Origin: Mogibacterium sp.
Lineage (GTDB): Bacteria; Bacillota; Clostridia; Peptostreptococcales; Anaerovoracaceae
Assembly (NCBI GenBank): GCA_017515425.1
Contig: JAFWFU010000007.1
Location: 62,001 to 126,000 of the forward strand
Direction: 5' to 3'
Length of the DNA: 64,000 nucleotides
Shown here: positions 51,201 through 59,644 of the stretch, in pieces
Position numbering within the stretch: position 1 is the stretch's first letter
Layout: each line of letters starts with the position of its first letter
The notes under the pieces: model-generated
What the model was told of the DNA's origin: nothing
Seen by the model: only the letters and a program-made list of their open reading frames with translations
The model's database searches: none
Program-made: the position numbers and the translations under genes

Positions 51201-54200
51201 TTGCTCCTGCTCCGCCGTTATCGTATGCTACAACGCCTGCTCTCATATTGAAAGCGTCGCCCTTTTGCAGCACCTTGTCGGTCGCTCCAATGATGACTGC
51301 GTTTTTAGGTGTTACCGGAGGTGTCGCAACTACGGTGAGAGTCCTGCTCTTCTGCACTTCCTCGCCGTTGCTTCCCCTTACCTTATAGACGATGGTATAT
51401 GTGTCCGCAATATTGACGTTGAAGTCGCCCCTGTATGTTACCTCATCGGTAATATCCGTGCTTCTTCCGTCTCCGTCATAGGCTTTTACACCCGCCATAT
51501 AGTTGAATCCGGTTCCCTTGAGGATGGACACATCCTCCGCGATTATCGTTGCATTCTTTGCCTTTACCGTGATGACTCTCGTCTTGGCAACCTCTCTGCC
51601 GTTAGATCCCGTCACCTTATAGACTATCGCGTAAGTGCCCGCGCGGGATGTGTTCACCTTTCCTTCGACCGTGATCCTTTCCTTCGGGATATTGCTGCCG
51701 TTTCCGTCCTCAGCGCTTACGCCCGCCATAGCATCGAAGTTCTCGTCAAGCTGTACAGTCTTGTTGTCGATACCCTTAATTACCGCACTTGCGCTGGAAA
51801 GTACAGTTACCGTTCTCTTCTTGGAGACTTCGTTTCCGCTCTTTCCTGTTACCTTATATGTAACCTCATATTCGCCCGCAGCAGTTGTGAGTCCACCGGC
51901 GTCCACAGGTACGGTATTCGTAACGCTTATCGCTGATGTGAGATCGTCGCCCGAGCCGCCTTCGTCGCCTGCCGTAATTCCGTCCATAGCGTCAAAGGCC
52001 TCGCCGAGTGTCAGTGTCACATCATTTACTCCGTAGATTACCGCATCCTCATATTCCGGTGCCTTTACTACGTTCAAGACCATTCTCTTCTGAATTTCTT
52101 TACCGTTTGCACCCGTCACCTTGTAGATGATCTGGTATTTCCCTGCTACTGCCGGGTCTGGAACACTGCTTCCGCCTACCACGATCCTATCTGTCAGATC
52201 GGTATAATATCCGTCGCCGTCCGTCGCCGTTACACCGCTCATAGCATTGAAAGTCGTGCCCGCATAGACAGTCTTTTCATCATCTACGCCATTGATTGCA
52301 GCATCATCCGCTCTTACGACGATCTCTCTGTCTACACTTGTCTCTACTCCGTCAGATCCCGTAACAGTATAGTTTACATAATATGTTCCGGCTTTGCTCG
52401 TATCCACATTACTGCTGAAAAAGATCTCATTCGTATCTATCGGCGTGCCGTCCACATCTCTTGCTGTTACGCCTTCCATCGGGTCGAAGGCTGCTCCTCT
52501 CTGGATTGTATTTGCTGCATCCTCAGGTATCTCGATCGTCGCATGTTCAGTAATGATGAGACCCATTGAAACAGGCTCGGATGCGAAGTCTGTGAAAGCG
52601 TCCTCGTTTACTTCCTCTGAGAACAGCTCGAGAGTATATGCTCTCTCCGCTATATCGTCCGGCAGAGTAACCGTTACGCTTCCGCTTCTCGTGCTCGATT
52701 TGTCAATCTTCTTGAGCTTCGCATAGTAAACAGGATTTCCTGTATTCTTGTCGCTGATCAGGCAGGAGATATATCTGTTGTCAGCTTCCTTAGCGTCGCT
52801 GTACTCGAAAGATATCTTTTCCTTCGGATGAGCGACCTTCTGCTTCGCATTTTTAATCGTCAGAGTCTGATCCTTATCCTCAAGAGTGAACTTGATCGGG
52901 CTTGCCTGGTTGTTCACCTTGATGAATCCGCTCTCCAATGTTGCAGATGATTTACCTGCACTTCCGGCTGTAGATGCCATTATCATATCTCCAAGATATA
53001 CATCAAATACCGGACGCACGATTCCGTTTTCACCTACATTATGCGTTTCACCTATGCTTCCGTCGACTTCTGCTGTATATGCTATATCGCCTTCGTCCTC
53101 ATGGGCGGTCTTGAGCCACCACCAGCCGTCACTGAATGTGAGGAGATCCTGATTGGAATGCTCTGCCGTTTTCTTATCCAAAGCGCCGAATCCTGATGCG
53201 TGAGTCTGCTCTTTCTCGAGGAATGTGGTCGCAGGGGCTCCGCTGCCGTTCAGCATTTCCTTCATCTTATTCTGGAGCGTGCTGCCCGCATATTCATTAG
53301 GAGCTGCCCATGCCGGGCCTGACTCGTTGTTCGCATACAGCACTCCGTTATACGGGGTAAAGCCATTCGCCGAAGTGCCCGTATTCCTGGTTCTGAAAGG
53401 ACTCTTCAGGAATTCGTTATCCTTTAACAAGAGCTTCACTCCGCCGTTTACATTCTGATTGTTGCGGAGCACATACCAATCATATCCGCCGTATTTTACG
53501 ACAGTAGTCGTGCCTGTTGTGCTGTTCGCAACTATGTCGCTTACTCCCTTTCTCTTCTTGACGGTAAGCGTTCTTATTGCCGTAACCTTCCTTCCGCTCT
53601 CTCCCACTACCTCGTAGGTAAGTTCGTATGTTCCTACTTCGTTGACATTGTAGGCTTCCGCCTTAGGTCCGAGGATTGCTTTTGTAAGGTCATCTCCGTT
53701 TGCGTCTGTTGCGGTAACGCCCTCCATCGGATTGAAGGAAGTTCCCTTTGCGACAGCGACATCCTCAACGCCCGTGAAGTACGCATCGCGGTCCACTTTC
53801 ACAGTCTTAGCCTCCGAACATATATCGCTGTTATACGATCCGTTCGCCTGCTCCATGAATACTTCGCATTGGTAGTTCTCTCCAATATCCGGCAGTTGAA
53901 CCGTGCCGCTCTCCTTTGACTGCGTATCAATAGCCTTCAGCTTTGCATAGGATTTTACCGCTCCGCTTTCCTTATCCTTGATGATGCAGGAAATATACTG
54001 ACCCGCACCATAGGTGGCATCCGTATAATGCAGAAGCCCTGTCCTCGTTTCGCTTTCCGCGATATTAAGGCTTTGGCTCGAATCCTTGATGGTGAACTTG
54101 ATAGGCGTTCTTGCATCAGGTGATCCACTGACTGCATGCACATCTACGAAGCCTGCGCCCACCGTCGCATTGCTCTTGCCGCCCGCAGCGGTAGAGGTGA

Positions 54201-55020
54201 ATAAGATCTTATCAATATCCAGTTCAAACGACGGGCGTACATACACATGTTGAGCGACTGCCACTGCGACTCCATCGGCTAGCCTGAATACAATTTCCGG
54301 ATGCGTAGCCATCCCCGCCTCGTTTGCAGCACTAACAAATGCAGCATGAGGTATCTGAGCGCCTCTATAGGGGCAATCGGTTGCTGTTCGGGTCCACCAA
54401 CCATCAGTATTATTATTATTACTAGTAATCCACTTCAGTTCCGTATTTAAGGTTTTCGCCACGGAATGCTCCAAAGCGCCAAAGCTTCCTGCATTGGTCC
54501 GCTCTCCCGCATTGAAGGTAGTGCTGCTTCCCTCAAGAATATCTTTCATCTTGAGCCATAATGTGCTGCCTACATAATCATTGGGGTCGGTCCAACCTGC
54601 CATTCCGCTCGGATTCTCTACATAGTAGCAAGTACCGCCAACAAGAGCGGTGCCTTTGGGCGATTTCTTGTAGGTTTCCCCCGCATACACTATGGTCGTC
54701 GGTCCATTGGGCACGTTACCCGCATAGTAATATTTTCTATATGCGCTTGTTCCGAAATGCGTCTTGCTGAGCAATGTCAGTTTGCCCGAGTCATTTTTCA
54801 CGGCATACCAAGGATGTCCGCCATAGTTAATGACGCTGGTAGCCGCCGCGGTGCTGTTGACCGTCAAATCAATCATACCGCCAGACATATCGACGCTGTC
54901 CGTCGCGGCATGAACCCGGTCCCCCACACCCGGTATTGCTGGCATCATAGTAAATACCACCGCTGCGCTAAGAGCGAGCGCCAGCATTCGCTTCGCCAGA
55001 AAACTTCTTCGTTTCCTCAT
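48205..55020 (-). CDS. giant secreted repeat protein (DUF6273-like, Ig-like, FIVAR-like repeats)
   Basis: A 2271-residue surface protein. Residues 1-38 are a signal peptide with AXA-type cleavage. Two DUF6273-like domains lie near 60-270 and 500-670 (GGHPWYAVKN, GGYDWYVLRN; WWTRTA, WWWLKTA). Twelve DUF5011-type Ig-like repeats follow the pattern GxSFNPMEGVTATDxNG, GTYELTYEVVGESG and RTLTV: one near 408-490 and eleven near 825-1725. Helical FIVAR-like repeats lie at about 1725-2100 (GSDVWDNEKWVT, GHDVSMSDKWVT, GHDVSTDDNWVP). The end has a beta/leucine-rich, lysine-rich module. No LPXTG or SLH is seen, so the basic end may hold it on the wall. GGAGGAGG precedes the start. Likely an adhesin. Confidence 0.88.
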   Translation of the reverse strand: MRKRRSFLAKRMLALALSAAVVFTMMPAIPGVGDRVHAATDSVDMSGGMIDLTVNSTAAATSVINYGGHPWYAVKNDSGKLTLLSKTHFGTSAYRKYYYAGNVPNGPTTIVYAGETYKKSPKGTALVGGTCYYVENPSGMAGWTDPNDYVGSTLWLKMKDILEGSSTTFNAGERTNAGSFGALEHSVAKTLNTELKWITSNNNNTDGWWTRTATDCPYRGAQIPHAAFVSAANEAGMATHPEIVFRLADGVAVAVAQHVYVRPSFELDIDKILFTSTAAGGKSNATVGAGFVDVHAVSGSPDARTPIKFTIKDSSQSLNIAESETRTGLLHYTDATYGAGQYISCIIKDKESGAVKSYAKLKAIDTQSKESGTVQLPDIGENYQCEVFMEQANGSYNSDICSEAKTVKVDRDAYFTGVEDVAVAKGTSFNPMEGVTATDANGDDLTKAILGPKAEAYNVNEVGTYELTYEVVGESGRKVTAIRTLTVKKRKGVSDIVANSTTGTTTVVKYGGYDWYVLRNNQNVNGGVKLLLKDNEFLKSPFRTRNTGTSANGFTPYNGVLYANNESGPAWAAPNEYAGSTLQNKMKEMLNGSGAPATTFLEKEQTHASGFGALDKKTAEHSNQDLLTFSDGWWWLKTAHEDEGDIAYTAEVDGSIGETHNVGENGIVRPVFDVYLGDMIMASTAGSAGKSSATLESGFIKVNNQASPIKFTLEDKDQTLTIKNAKQKVAHPKEKISFEYSDAKEADNRYISCLISDKNTGNPVYYAKLKKIDKSSTRSGSVTVTLPDDIAERAYTLELFSEEVNEDAFTDFASEPVSMGLIITEHATIEIPEDAANTIQRGAAFDPMEGVTARDVDGTPIDTNEIFFSSNVDTSKAGTYYVNYTVTGSDGVETSVDREIVVRADDAAINGVDDEKTVYAGTTFNAMSGVTATDGDGYYTDLTDRIVVGGSSVPDPAVAGKYQIIYKVTGANGKEIQKRMVLNVVKAPEYEDAVIYGVNDVTLTLGEAFDAMDGITAGDEGGSGDDLTSAISVTNTVPVDAGGLTTAAGEYEVTYKVTGKSGNEVSKKRTVTVLSSASAVIKGIDNKTVQLDENFDAMAGVSAEDGNGSNIPKERITVEGKVNTSRAGTYAIVYKVTGSNGREVAKTRVITVKAKNATIIAEDVSILKGTGFNYMAGVKAYDGDGRSTDITDEVTYRGDFNVNIADTYTIVYKVRGSNGEEVQKSRTLTVVATPPVTPKNAVIIGATDKVLQKGDAFNMRAGVVAYDNGGAGAILTSKIDISGDVDKFSGGTANETGTWHLTYSVTGENGKSVTVRRTIKVQDVVIVKSDAVIYGAENTSIARGAYFNARNGVTAYDDGGTGADLTDAIVIEGTVDTSVLGANTLVYKVTGTNGNEVRVVRTVNVTIQTSDAKISGPDRYTIDVGDSFDPADIRVTARDDAGNGASLTTAVESNNVNTSLPGEYEVVFSATGENGVKVTHEVSVVVRALADAVIYGMVEATITRGDIFDPLAGVSARDNGGEGAVITNIDISDNLDTTRAGKYEVTYSVTGKNNKKITAKRDVTVLSTNASLEGIDDVEIELGSNFNPRAGVRAVDGDGYETGIDFTVTGNVDTRYAKDYNLTYKAKGTNGVEVKKDRTVTVKADDPVFSGVEDKIITKGESFNVKKGVSAKDGDGYETDLTSKITLKAGEDTVDTDTPGVYKLTYIVSGKNGNAVQKSCTVTVSDKASATDIAEAKKTVDAAKKNANDINISTDGSDVWDNEKWVTAAEKREFDKAISDAEAVLNKNGVTNAEIDQAIADLNEAANAFRIAQKDGLKTGGNVNSRVDEISEAVDKLKTSEDGHDVSMSDKWVTQEEMENIRQAIHDALNIINDSSKSLAEKEKALEKLEQEYAKLISSQKSGDKEVYESFKEIEKLIEKYKTSENGHDVSTDDNWVPKEELDKILEEIKKAEAIIKDSSKSLEEKQKALEDLQKAFEELKKIEQPGDKEIYERYIEIQKLIEKYKDGLSEDELKALEAKLKALEDLLNNLGSSLEDKQNALKDLEDGAGSLIDAELATAKKAALAELDKIDVTQYAGASRQIAEAAIAEGKAAINAAKTVAEVEAAKNAALAKIAPLSSGFEVGTQHLAGQNMYQIIAVPTATGTGDVMLVQAKNARNVNIPKTVTLSNGKTYDVIRIAGEAFKAKKIRKVTLGANVDKIDKNAFRKSKATKLVLRTKALTKKSVKGSLKGSKIKTVQVKVGAKKVNQKFVKKYKKFFTTANVGRKVTVK

Positions 55021-55095
55021 TATTCCTCCTCCTACATCAATCCTTCATTTTCTGTAACTACCAATAATCCGCATTCACCACCGCGTTTTTTGTAA

Positions 55096-55123
55096 GTCAC
55101 CCTGAGCGGAGTCGAAGGATCTT
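55096..55123. repeat. dispersed GTCA-CTGAGCG-GAAGGATC-type repeat
   Basis: The segment GTCACCCTGAGCGGAGTCGA continuing into AGGATCTT matches the copy at 55715-55750 with gaps. It is a short intergenic element of the REP-like kind known from many genomes; here it flanks the G-poor tract. Confidence 0.55.
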
Positions 55124-55309
55124 TATCTTACGCAAAAACACAATGCCTCATGCTATCTTGAAATCTATACGAGCGCCCTGCACTTTCCATTGTTATCAAC
55201 GGTAATACCCCCCCATTTTGATTTTGCCGGAAACCTATTCAACCCCTTGCGATCACCGCATTTCAGCCCCTCGTTTTTCTCGCCCTCGTTATTTTTTTGC
55301 CATTTTCAT

Positions 55310-55714
55310 CGACACTTCCCCCAAAATCCACAAAAATCCCCCACTCAACCCACCAAAAAACCAACCAAAAAATCCCTTCCCTCACCAAACACCACTCCAC
55401 CCTTCCAACTGCCAAAACACTCCTCTCATTCTCCAAAAAAATCCCCTTACAAGCCACCCACAAACCTTCTCCCCAAAACCCAAATCCACCCTTTCCACCC
55501 ACAAAAAAACGCCCTTCCGAACGTCAAAATCTACCTCTCCACGCTTCCCAAAATTCCCTTTCCACCAAATATTATTCCGTCACTCACATATGCTTTTTCA
55601 TTATTTTTTGCGCGTCAGCGCCCCCCTTGTCACCACTAAACCCACCCTTCCAAACGCCAAGACTCCCTCTCAAAAACCCAAAATCCACCCTTCCCAGCAA
55701 CAAACCCCCCCTCT
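55310..55714. other. G-depleted tract (G-rich on the minus strand)
   Basis: Over about 400 bases the plus strand is almost entirely A, C and T. Around 55316-55510 only a handful of G residues occur in roughly 190 bases. The minus strand therefore has many GGG and GGGG runs. Open frames across it arise because TAG and TGA cannot form; their translations are low-complexity Pro/Thr/Ser. I see no gene. It lies between the DUF4143 gene and the start of the giant surface gene. Confidence 0.75.
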
Positions 55715-55750
55715 GTCATTCTGAGCGAGCGAAGCGAGTCGAAGAATCTT
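55715..55750. repeat. dispersed GTCATTCTGAGCG-type repeat
   Basis: GTCATTCTGAGCGAGCGAAG continuing to GTCGAAGAATCTT contains a short inverted repeat and matches a common bacterial intergenic element. It lies 38 bases past the stop of the DUF4143 gene and may act as its transcript end. Confidence 0.6.
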
Positions 55751-55788
55751 AATATAAAAGGAGAGGTTTTGCCTCTCCTCAGACCCGT

Positions 55789-56994
55789 CTAATTCAACAG
55801 CCATTCCAATGCGTTAATCTGCTTAATTCCGTTATGGGATGTCAGCGGAACATAATCCATTGTCAGCAAATATTTCGGATTATGGTCCTTGATACTTTCC
55901 ATTGGAGCAAGCTCACGAGCAAGGGTTTTTCCATCAGGGTCATTCACCGTATAAGCCACCTGGTAGTATTCCTCGCCCTCATCATTTATGGCGATAAAGT
56001 CAACCTCTGCCGCTCCCACCTTGCCAATATGAACTTCATAGCCTCTGCGTAGTAATTCTAGGTAGATAATATTCTCCAAAATATGCCCCATATCGACCTG
56101 CTTGCTGCCGAGTAAATAGTAGCGGAGTCCGATATCAGAAAGATAATATTTGCTGCCCGTAGCAAGGTGCTGTTTTCCTTTTACATCATATCTGCCTGCC
56201 CGATAGAGAACGAAGCTGTCCACAAGAGCTGAAAGATAGTTTTCCACTGTGGGTATCGAAATTTTACGACCATTAGACGTCATAGTGTTTGCGATATTCG
56301 TTGCAGAGCACATATTCCCAATATTGTCGAACATAAAGCGAATCACGCTTTCAAGCATTCCCGCGTCAGATATACGATACCTAGCAACAATATCTTTCAA
56401 AACGATAGAGGTGTATATTCCCTCTAAATATGCATTGATGTCTTGACGGCGAGATAATTGCAGAATATAGGGAAATGACCCGTTTCGGATATACTGCTGA
56501 TACTTAGCCTGCAAATCCGATTCATCTTCCAATGCGAAAATGTATTCCTTAAAGGAAAGCGGGAGCATTTTAATCTCGACGTAGCGACCGGAAAGAAGCG
56601 TTGCGAGTTCCCCAGAAAGCATATAGGCGTTTGACCCCGTAATATATACGTCGCAGTTTGGTTTGATAAACAGACCGTCCACAGCTTTCTGAAATTCCGG
56701 TACCACCTGCACCTCGTCAATAAAGACATAATTCATTTTATCAGGTCTTAGCTGCTCCCTAACCATATTGAAAAGCTGCATATAATCCCTAATATCGTGG
56801 TAATCTGGGTTTTCAAGATTGATACGGATAATCTGATTGTCAGAAACACCGTCATTTCGCAGATAATCGCAATATAAGTCAAATAGGGTTGATTTTCCGC
56901 AGCGGCGAATTCCCGTGACAACTTTTATTATCTGCTTGTCTCGGAATCTGACAAGCTGCTCCATATATGTTGGTCGATTGATTAGAGTTTGCAT
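55789..56994 (-). CDS. AAA-type ATPase with DUF4143 domain
   Basis: A 401-residue protein. The N-terminal ATPase has VVTGIRRCGKSTL (Walker A) and NYVFIDEVQ (Walker B), with ITGSNAYMLSGELATLLSGR. The C-terminal DUF4143 half carries GSKYYLSDIGLRYYLLG and the nuclease-like HIGKVGAAEVDFIA. I chose ATG 56994 because AAGGAGG lies eight bases before it. The role of these ATPases is unproven; some behave as accessory or selfish elements. The region before it is packed with 40-base repeats. Confidence 0.88.
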   Translation of the reverse strand: MQTLINRPTYMEQLVRFRDKQIIKVVTGIRRCGKSTLFDLYCDYLRNDGVSDNQIIRINLENPDYHDIRDYMQLFNMVREQLRPDKMNYVFIDEVQVVPEFQKAVDGLFIKPNCDVYITGSNAYMLSGELATLLSGRYVEIKMLPLSFKEYIFALEDESDLQAKYQQYIRNGSFPYILQLSRRQDINAYLEGIYTSIVLKDIVARYRISDAGMLESVIRFMFDNIGNMCSATNIANTMTSNGRKISIPTVENYLSALVDSFVLYRAGRYDVKGKQHLATGSKYYLSDIGLRYYLLGSKQVDMGHILENIIYLELLRRGYEVHIGKVGAAEVDFIAINDEGEEYYQVAYTVNDPDGKTLARELAPMESIKDHNPKYLLTMDYVPLTSHNGIKQINALEWLLN

Positions 56995-57049
56995 TTCAAA
57001 CGCCTCCTTTTTCAAAATGATTTTGCCATACCTATCATTTGTTGTCAAG

Positions 57050-57272
57050 TTTGTAAAGTCCATTTTATAAACTTCTCATAATTCAAAAATTTATAAAGTA
57101 TATTTTATAAATTTCTCATAATTCAACGATTTATATATTATACTTTATAAACTTTATATAATTAGGTAATTTATAAAGTATATTTTATAAATTTCTCATA
57201 ATTCAACAATTTATAAAGTACACTTTATAAACTTCGCAAAATTCGATAGTTTGTAAAGTGCACTTATATATG
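57050..57272. repeat. 40-base AT-rich tandem repeats upstream of the DUF4143 ATPase
   Basis: About five and a half units start at 57050, 57090, 57130, 57170, 57210 and 57250. Each contains a partial palindrome of the form TTTATAAAGTATATTTTATA. The repeats begin 56 bases before the chosen ATPase start and end just after the phosphofructokinase stop. They contain no spacers, so they are not a CRISPR array. They look like operator or iteron arrays. Confidence 0.85.
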
Positions 57273-57295
57273 ACAAATCATTAAAAATTATTTTC

Positions 57296-58519
57296 TCAAT
57301 CGTCCAGCGCGATATGTACCGGCACTCCGCCCGAATAGTAAGCGTCGAGTTCGCCCTGAATCAGCGGGCGCAGATATTCCACGCATTCCTCGCTGACATA
57401 TGTGCCGTCGTTTATAATCCACTCGTCGGGCACTTTCCTCTCTACGTTTGCCACCTCGTGAATGTCAAATTCGCTATAGCTTACCGTATAAGGCGCTCTC
57501 GAATCCACCTTAATGGTAATCATACTCCCCGTGCTGCCTTCAAAAGCTTTCTTAGCCGCGAGGTATCCGACGTTGAACGCCTCTTCCGCGTCAGTTCTTG
57601 ACACTATATGCGCGGCACATCTTTGAATTGTTGAAAACTCTATCGACCTCGCCTTAACTCCAGCCTTCTCGCTCGCCATGGCAGCCAGATATGCTCCTAC
57701 ACCCGAAAGCTGAGTATGTCCGAATGCGTCCTTTTTGGCGTCTCCGCTTTGGAGCTCGCAGACAAAACGTCCGTCAGCCAGCTTAATCCCCTCGGAAACC
57801 GCCACGACCACGGAGCTCTGTTTCTCAGACAGCTTCTTAATGCGGTCTATAAAATCATCAGGGTCGAAGCTGACCTCGGGAAGATAGATCAAATCCACCT
57901 TATCAGCCAGGGCAGCGGCGGCAGTAAGCCAGCCCGCGTGCCTGCCCATTATCTCCACTATGAGAACCGCTTTCCTATACGGGCCATAGCAGCAGGCGTC
58001 GGCGATTATTTCCTTGAGAGATGTGGCGATATACTTCGCCGCCGAGCCGAAACCCGGACAGTGATCCGTAATCGGAAGGTCGTTATCTATGGTCTTGGGA
58101 ATTCCCATGAACTTCTGACTCTTTCCGTGCTCCGCGGCATAGTCCGAGAGCATTTTTACAGTATCCATGGAATCGTTCCCGCCGTTGTATAGGAAAAATT
58201 GAATATCGTATTTCTCGAGAATGTCGAAAATCTTCTCGTAAACCTTTTCGTTTCCCTCTATCTTAGGCAGTTTGTATCTGCAAGAACCGAGAAAGGCGGA
58301 CGGTGTTCTCATCAGGAGCGAAATATCTTTCTCGTCTTTCACCGCTTCCCTGAGATCGACTATATTTTCATCCAGCAATCCCTCTATCCCGTAGTGCATT
58401 CCGTAAATCTTCTTTATACCCGCCGCCTTTGCTGCGGAAATCGCACCCGCAAGACTCGAATTGATTACTGCTGTCGGTCCGCCCGACTGTCCGATAATGA
58501 TATTTCCTTTAACGCTCAT
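57296..58519 (-). CDS. 6-phosphofructokinase, pyrophosphate-type
   Basis: A 407-residue glycolytic enzyme that phosphorylates fructose 6-phosphate. GQSGGPTAVINSSLAG binds the phosphate donor. YNGGNDSMDT and the signature GIPKTIDNDLP, with its lysine, are the pyrophosphate-dependent pattern rather than GGDGS of ATP enzymes. EIMGRHAGWLTAA is the conserved fructose-phosphate site. The start ATG has AAAGGAGAAGAG upstream. About 25 bases around its start are duplicated at 58544. Confidence 0.93.
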   Translation of the reverse strand: MSVKGNIIIGQSGGPTAVINSSLAGAISAAKAAGIKKIYGMHYGIEGLLDENIVDLREAVKDEKDISLLMRTPSAFLGSCRYKLPKIEGNEKVYEKIFDILEKYDIQFFLYNGGNDSMDTVKMLSDYAAEHGKSQKFMGIPKTIDNDLPITDHCPGFGSAAKYIATSLKEIIADACCYGPYRKAVLIVEIMGRHAGWLTAAAALADKVDLIYLPEVSFDPDDFIDRIKKLSEKQSSVVVAVSEGIKLADGRFVCELQSGDAKKDAFGHTQLSGVGAYLAAMASEKAGVKARSIEFSTIQRCAAHIVSRTDAEEAFNVGYLAAKKAFEGSTGSMITIKVDSRAPYTVSYSEFDIHEVANVERKVPDEWIINDGTYVSEECVEYLRPLIQGELDAYYSGGVPVHIALDD

Positions 58520-58557
58520 CTCTTCTCCTTTATCAAATTATGCTTTCCTTTAACGCT

Positions 58558-58739
58558 CTTCTCTCTTGTTCAGAACTCCTATTCAGACTTCTTCTTCAAA
58601 ACTCTTCCCAAAAATATTTATTCAGAATTCTCATTCCGAACTCTTAGTCAAAGCTCTTATTCAGAATTCTCATTCGAAACTCTTGTTCAAAGTTTTTATT
58701 CCGAACTCTTACCCAAAGCTCTTCTTCAAAGCTGCTTTC
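58558..58739. repeat. 13-base tandem repeats, about 14 units
   Basis: Fourteen degenerate 13-base units (CAGAATTCTCATT, CAAAGCTCTTATT and variants) fill the gap between cdd and the phosphofructokinase gene. Units at 58623 and 58662 are identical. The period is not a multiple of three, so this is not a coding repeat. Confidence 0.85.
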
Positions 58740-58757
58740 GGTGCCTTCCATTACTAT

Positions 58758-59198
58758 TTACAGTGCTTCCGGTCCGAAACTCAGCGGAAGCATTTCGTCC
58801 AGAGTATGCTCTATATAGTCATCCGCTGATTTCGCACAGATGATTAGCATTTTATCCTTATCTGCAAAATCCCTCATCACCTGCCTGCAAATTCCGCATG
58901 GAACACAGTAAACATCGTCGATATTGCCATCAGGTCCACCGACTACGGCTATGGCGAGAAGTTTTTTCTCTCCCTCTGCAACTGCGTGGAAAATGGCATT
59001 TCGTTCGGCGCAAATCGTCGCACCAAGCGAAGCGCTCTCAACATTAACACCGGTGTATATCTCCCCAGAGTCAAAGAGGGCTGCTGCCGCCACATTGTAT
59101 TTTGAATAAGGCGCGTAAGAATTAGGCAGAGCCGCAAGCGCCTTTTCAACAAGCACCCTCTTCATTTCTTCATTTAATATAGGCTTTGTGCTTTTCAT
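58758..59198 (-). CDS. cdd: cytidine deaminase
   Basis: A 146-residue zinc enzyme converting cytidine to uridine. YAPYSKYNVAAAAL is the start pattern, GVNVESASLGATICAERNA contains the catalytic Glu and first zinc Cys, and VPCGICRQVM supplies the other two cysteines. Length and motifs are normal. Confidence 0.96.
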   Translation of the reverse strand: MKSTKPILNEEMKRVLVEKALAALPNSYAPYSKYNVAAAALFDSGEIYTGVNVESASLGATICAERNAIFHAVAEGEKKLLAIAVVGGPDGNIDDVYCVPCGICRQVMRDFADKDKMLIICAKSADDYIEHTLDEMLPLSFGPEAL

Positions 59199-59256
59199 AT
59201 CAAAATCCTTTTAACACCCTTTGCAAAAATTCTTTTCAAAAAACCAAGCCGCGCTG

Positions 59257-59391
59257 TCACGCTAATGCGCCGAAATTCTCAATAATCATATTTTTATGAC
59301 CATGAGCCAAGAGTCTCGGCAATCACAATATTATGACAGTGCGTCAAGCGCCTCAACAATCACAATATTATGACAGTGCACCAAGAGCCTC
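59257..59391. repeat. 37-base repeats that copy the 3' end of the DUF1858 gene
   Basis: The segment from GAGGCTCTTGGTGCACTGTC through the stop codon and 13 bases beyond recurs with a period of exactly 37. The TTA complements of the stop lie at 59294, 59331 and 59368. A fourth, weaker unit starts near 59257. The gene's own end is the first unit. Confidence 0.85.
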
Positions 59392-59568
59392 GTTGAGAGC
59401 ATTTACAAGTTGGTCTGCGTCAAGCCCGTGAACCTGTGCAGCCTCTCCGATAGACTCGCCCTGCGAAGCTGGGCAACCAATGCACATCATTCCGTTCGCA
59501 AAGAAAGTACGCACCAGCTCAGGGTGCTCAGTGATAACCTCTCCGATAATCATGTCTTTTGTAATCAT
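59368..59568 (-). CDS. DUF1858 redox-disulfide domain protein
   Basis: A 66-residue protein of the DUF1858 type: MITKDMIIGEVITEHPELV followed by MMCIGCPAS, whose CIGC pair suggests a redox or metal role, then GESIGEAAQVHGLD. Such proteins often accompany hybrid-cluster or other redox proteins. Its last codons are repeated downstream. Confidence 0.85.
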   Translation of the reverse strand: MITKDMIIGEVITEHPELVRTFFANGMMCIGCPASQGESIGEAAQVHGLDADQLVNALNEALGALS

Positions 59569-59644
59569 TTTCTTCTCCTTCTGTACGCTTTCTATTGTCT
59601 CAATATACTACAACCGACCAAGGCTGATTGCAAGAAAATCCTAT

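Noticed and set aside
50581..51936. 451-codon plus-strand frame inside the giant surface gene
   Set aside because: It is antisense to the Ig-like repeats of a clearly coding gene, and its composition mirrors those repeats. No ribosome site or domain is seen.
55190..55752. Overlapping long plus-strand frames and a Trp/Gly-rich minus-strand frame (55263-55502)
   Set aside because: They result from the G-depleted composition, which removes TAG and TGA. The translations are low complexity and have no ribosome site or homology that I recognise.
57050..57272. Possible CRISPR array
   Set aside because: The 40-base units are contiguous and degenerate, without unique spacers, and no cas genes are present.
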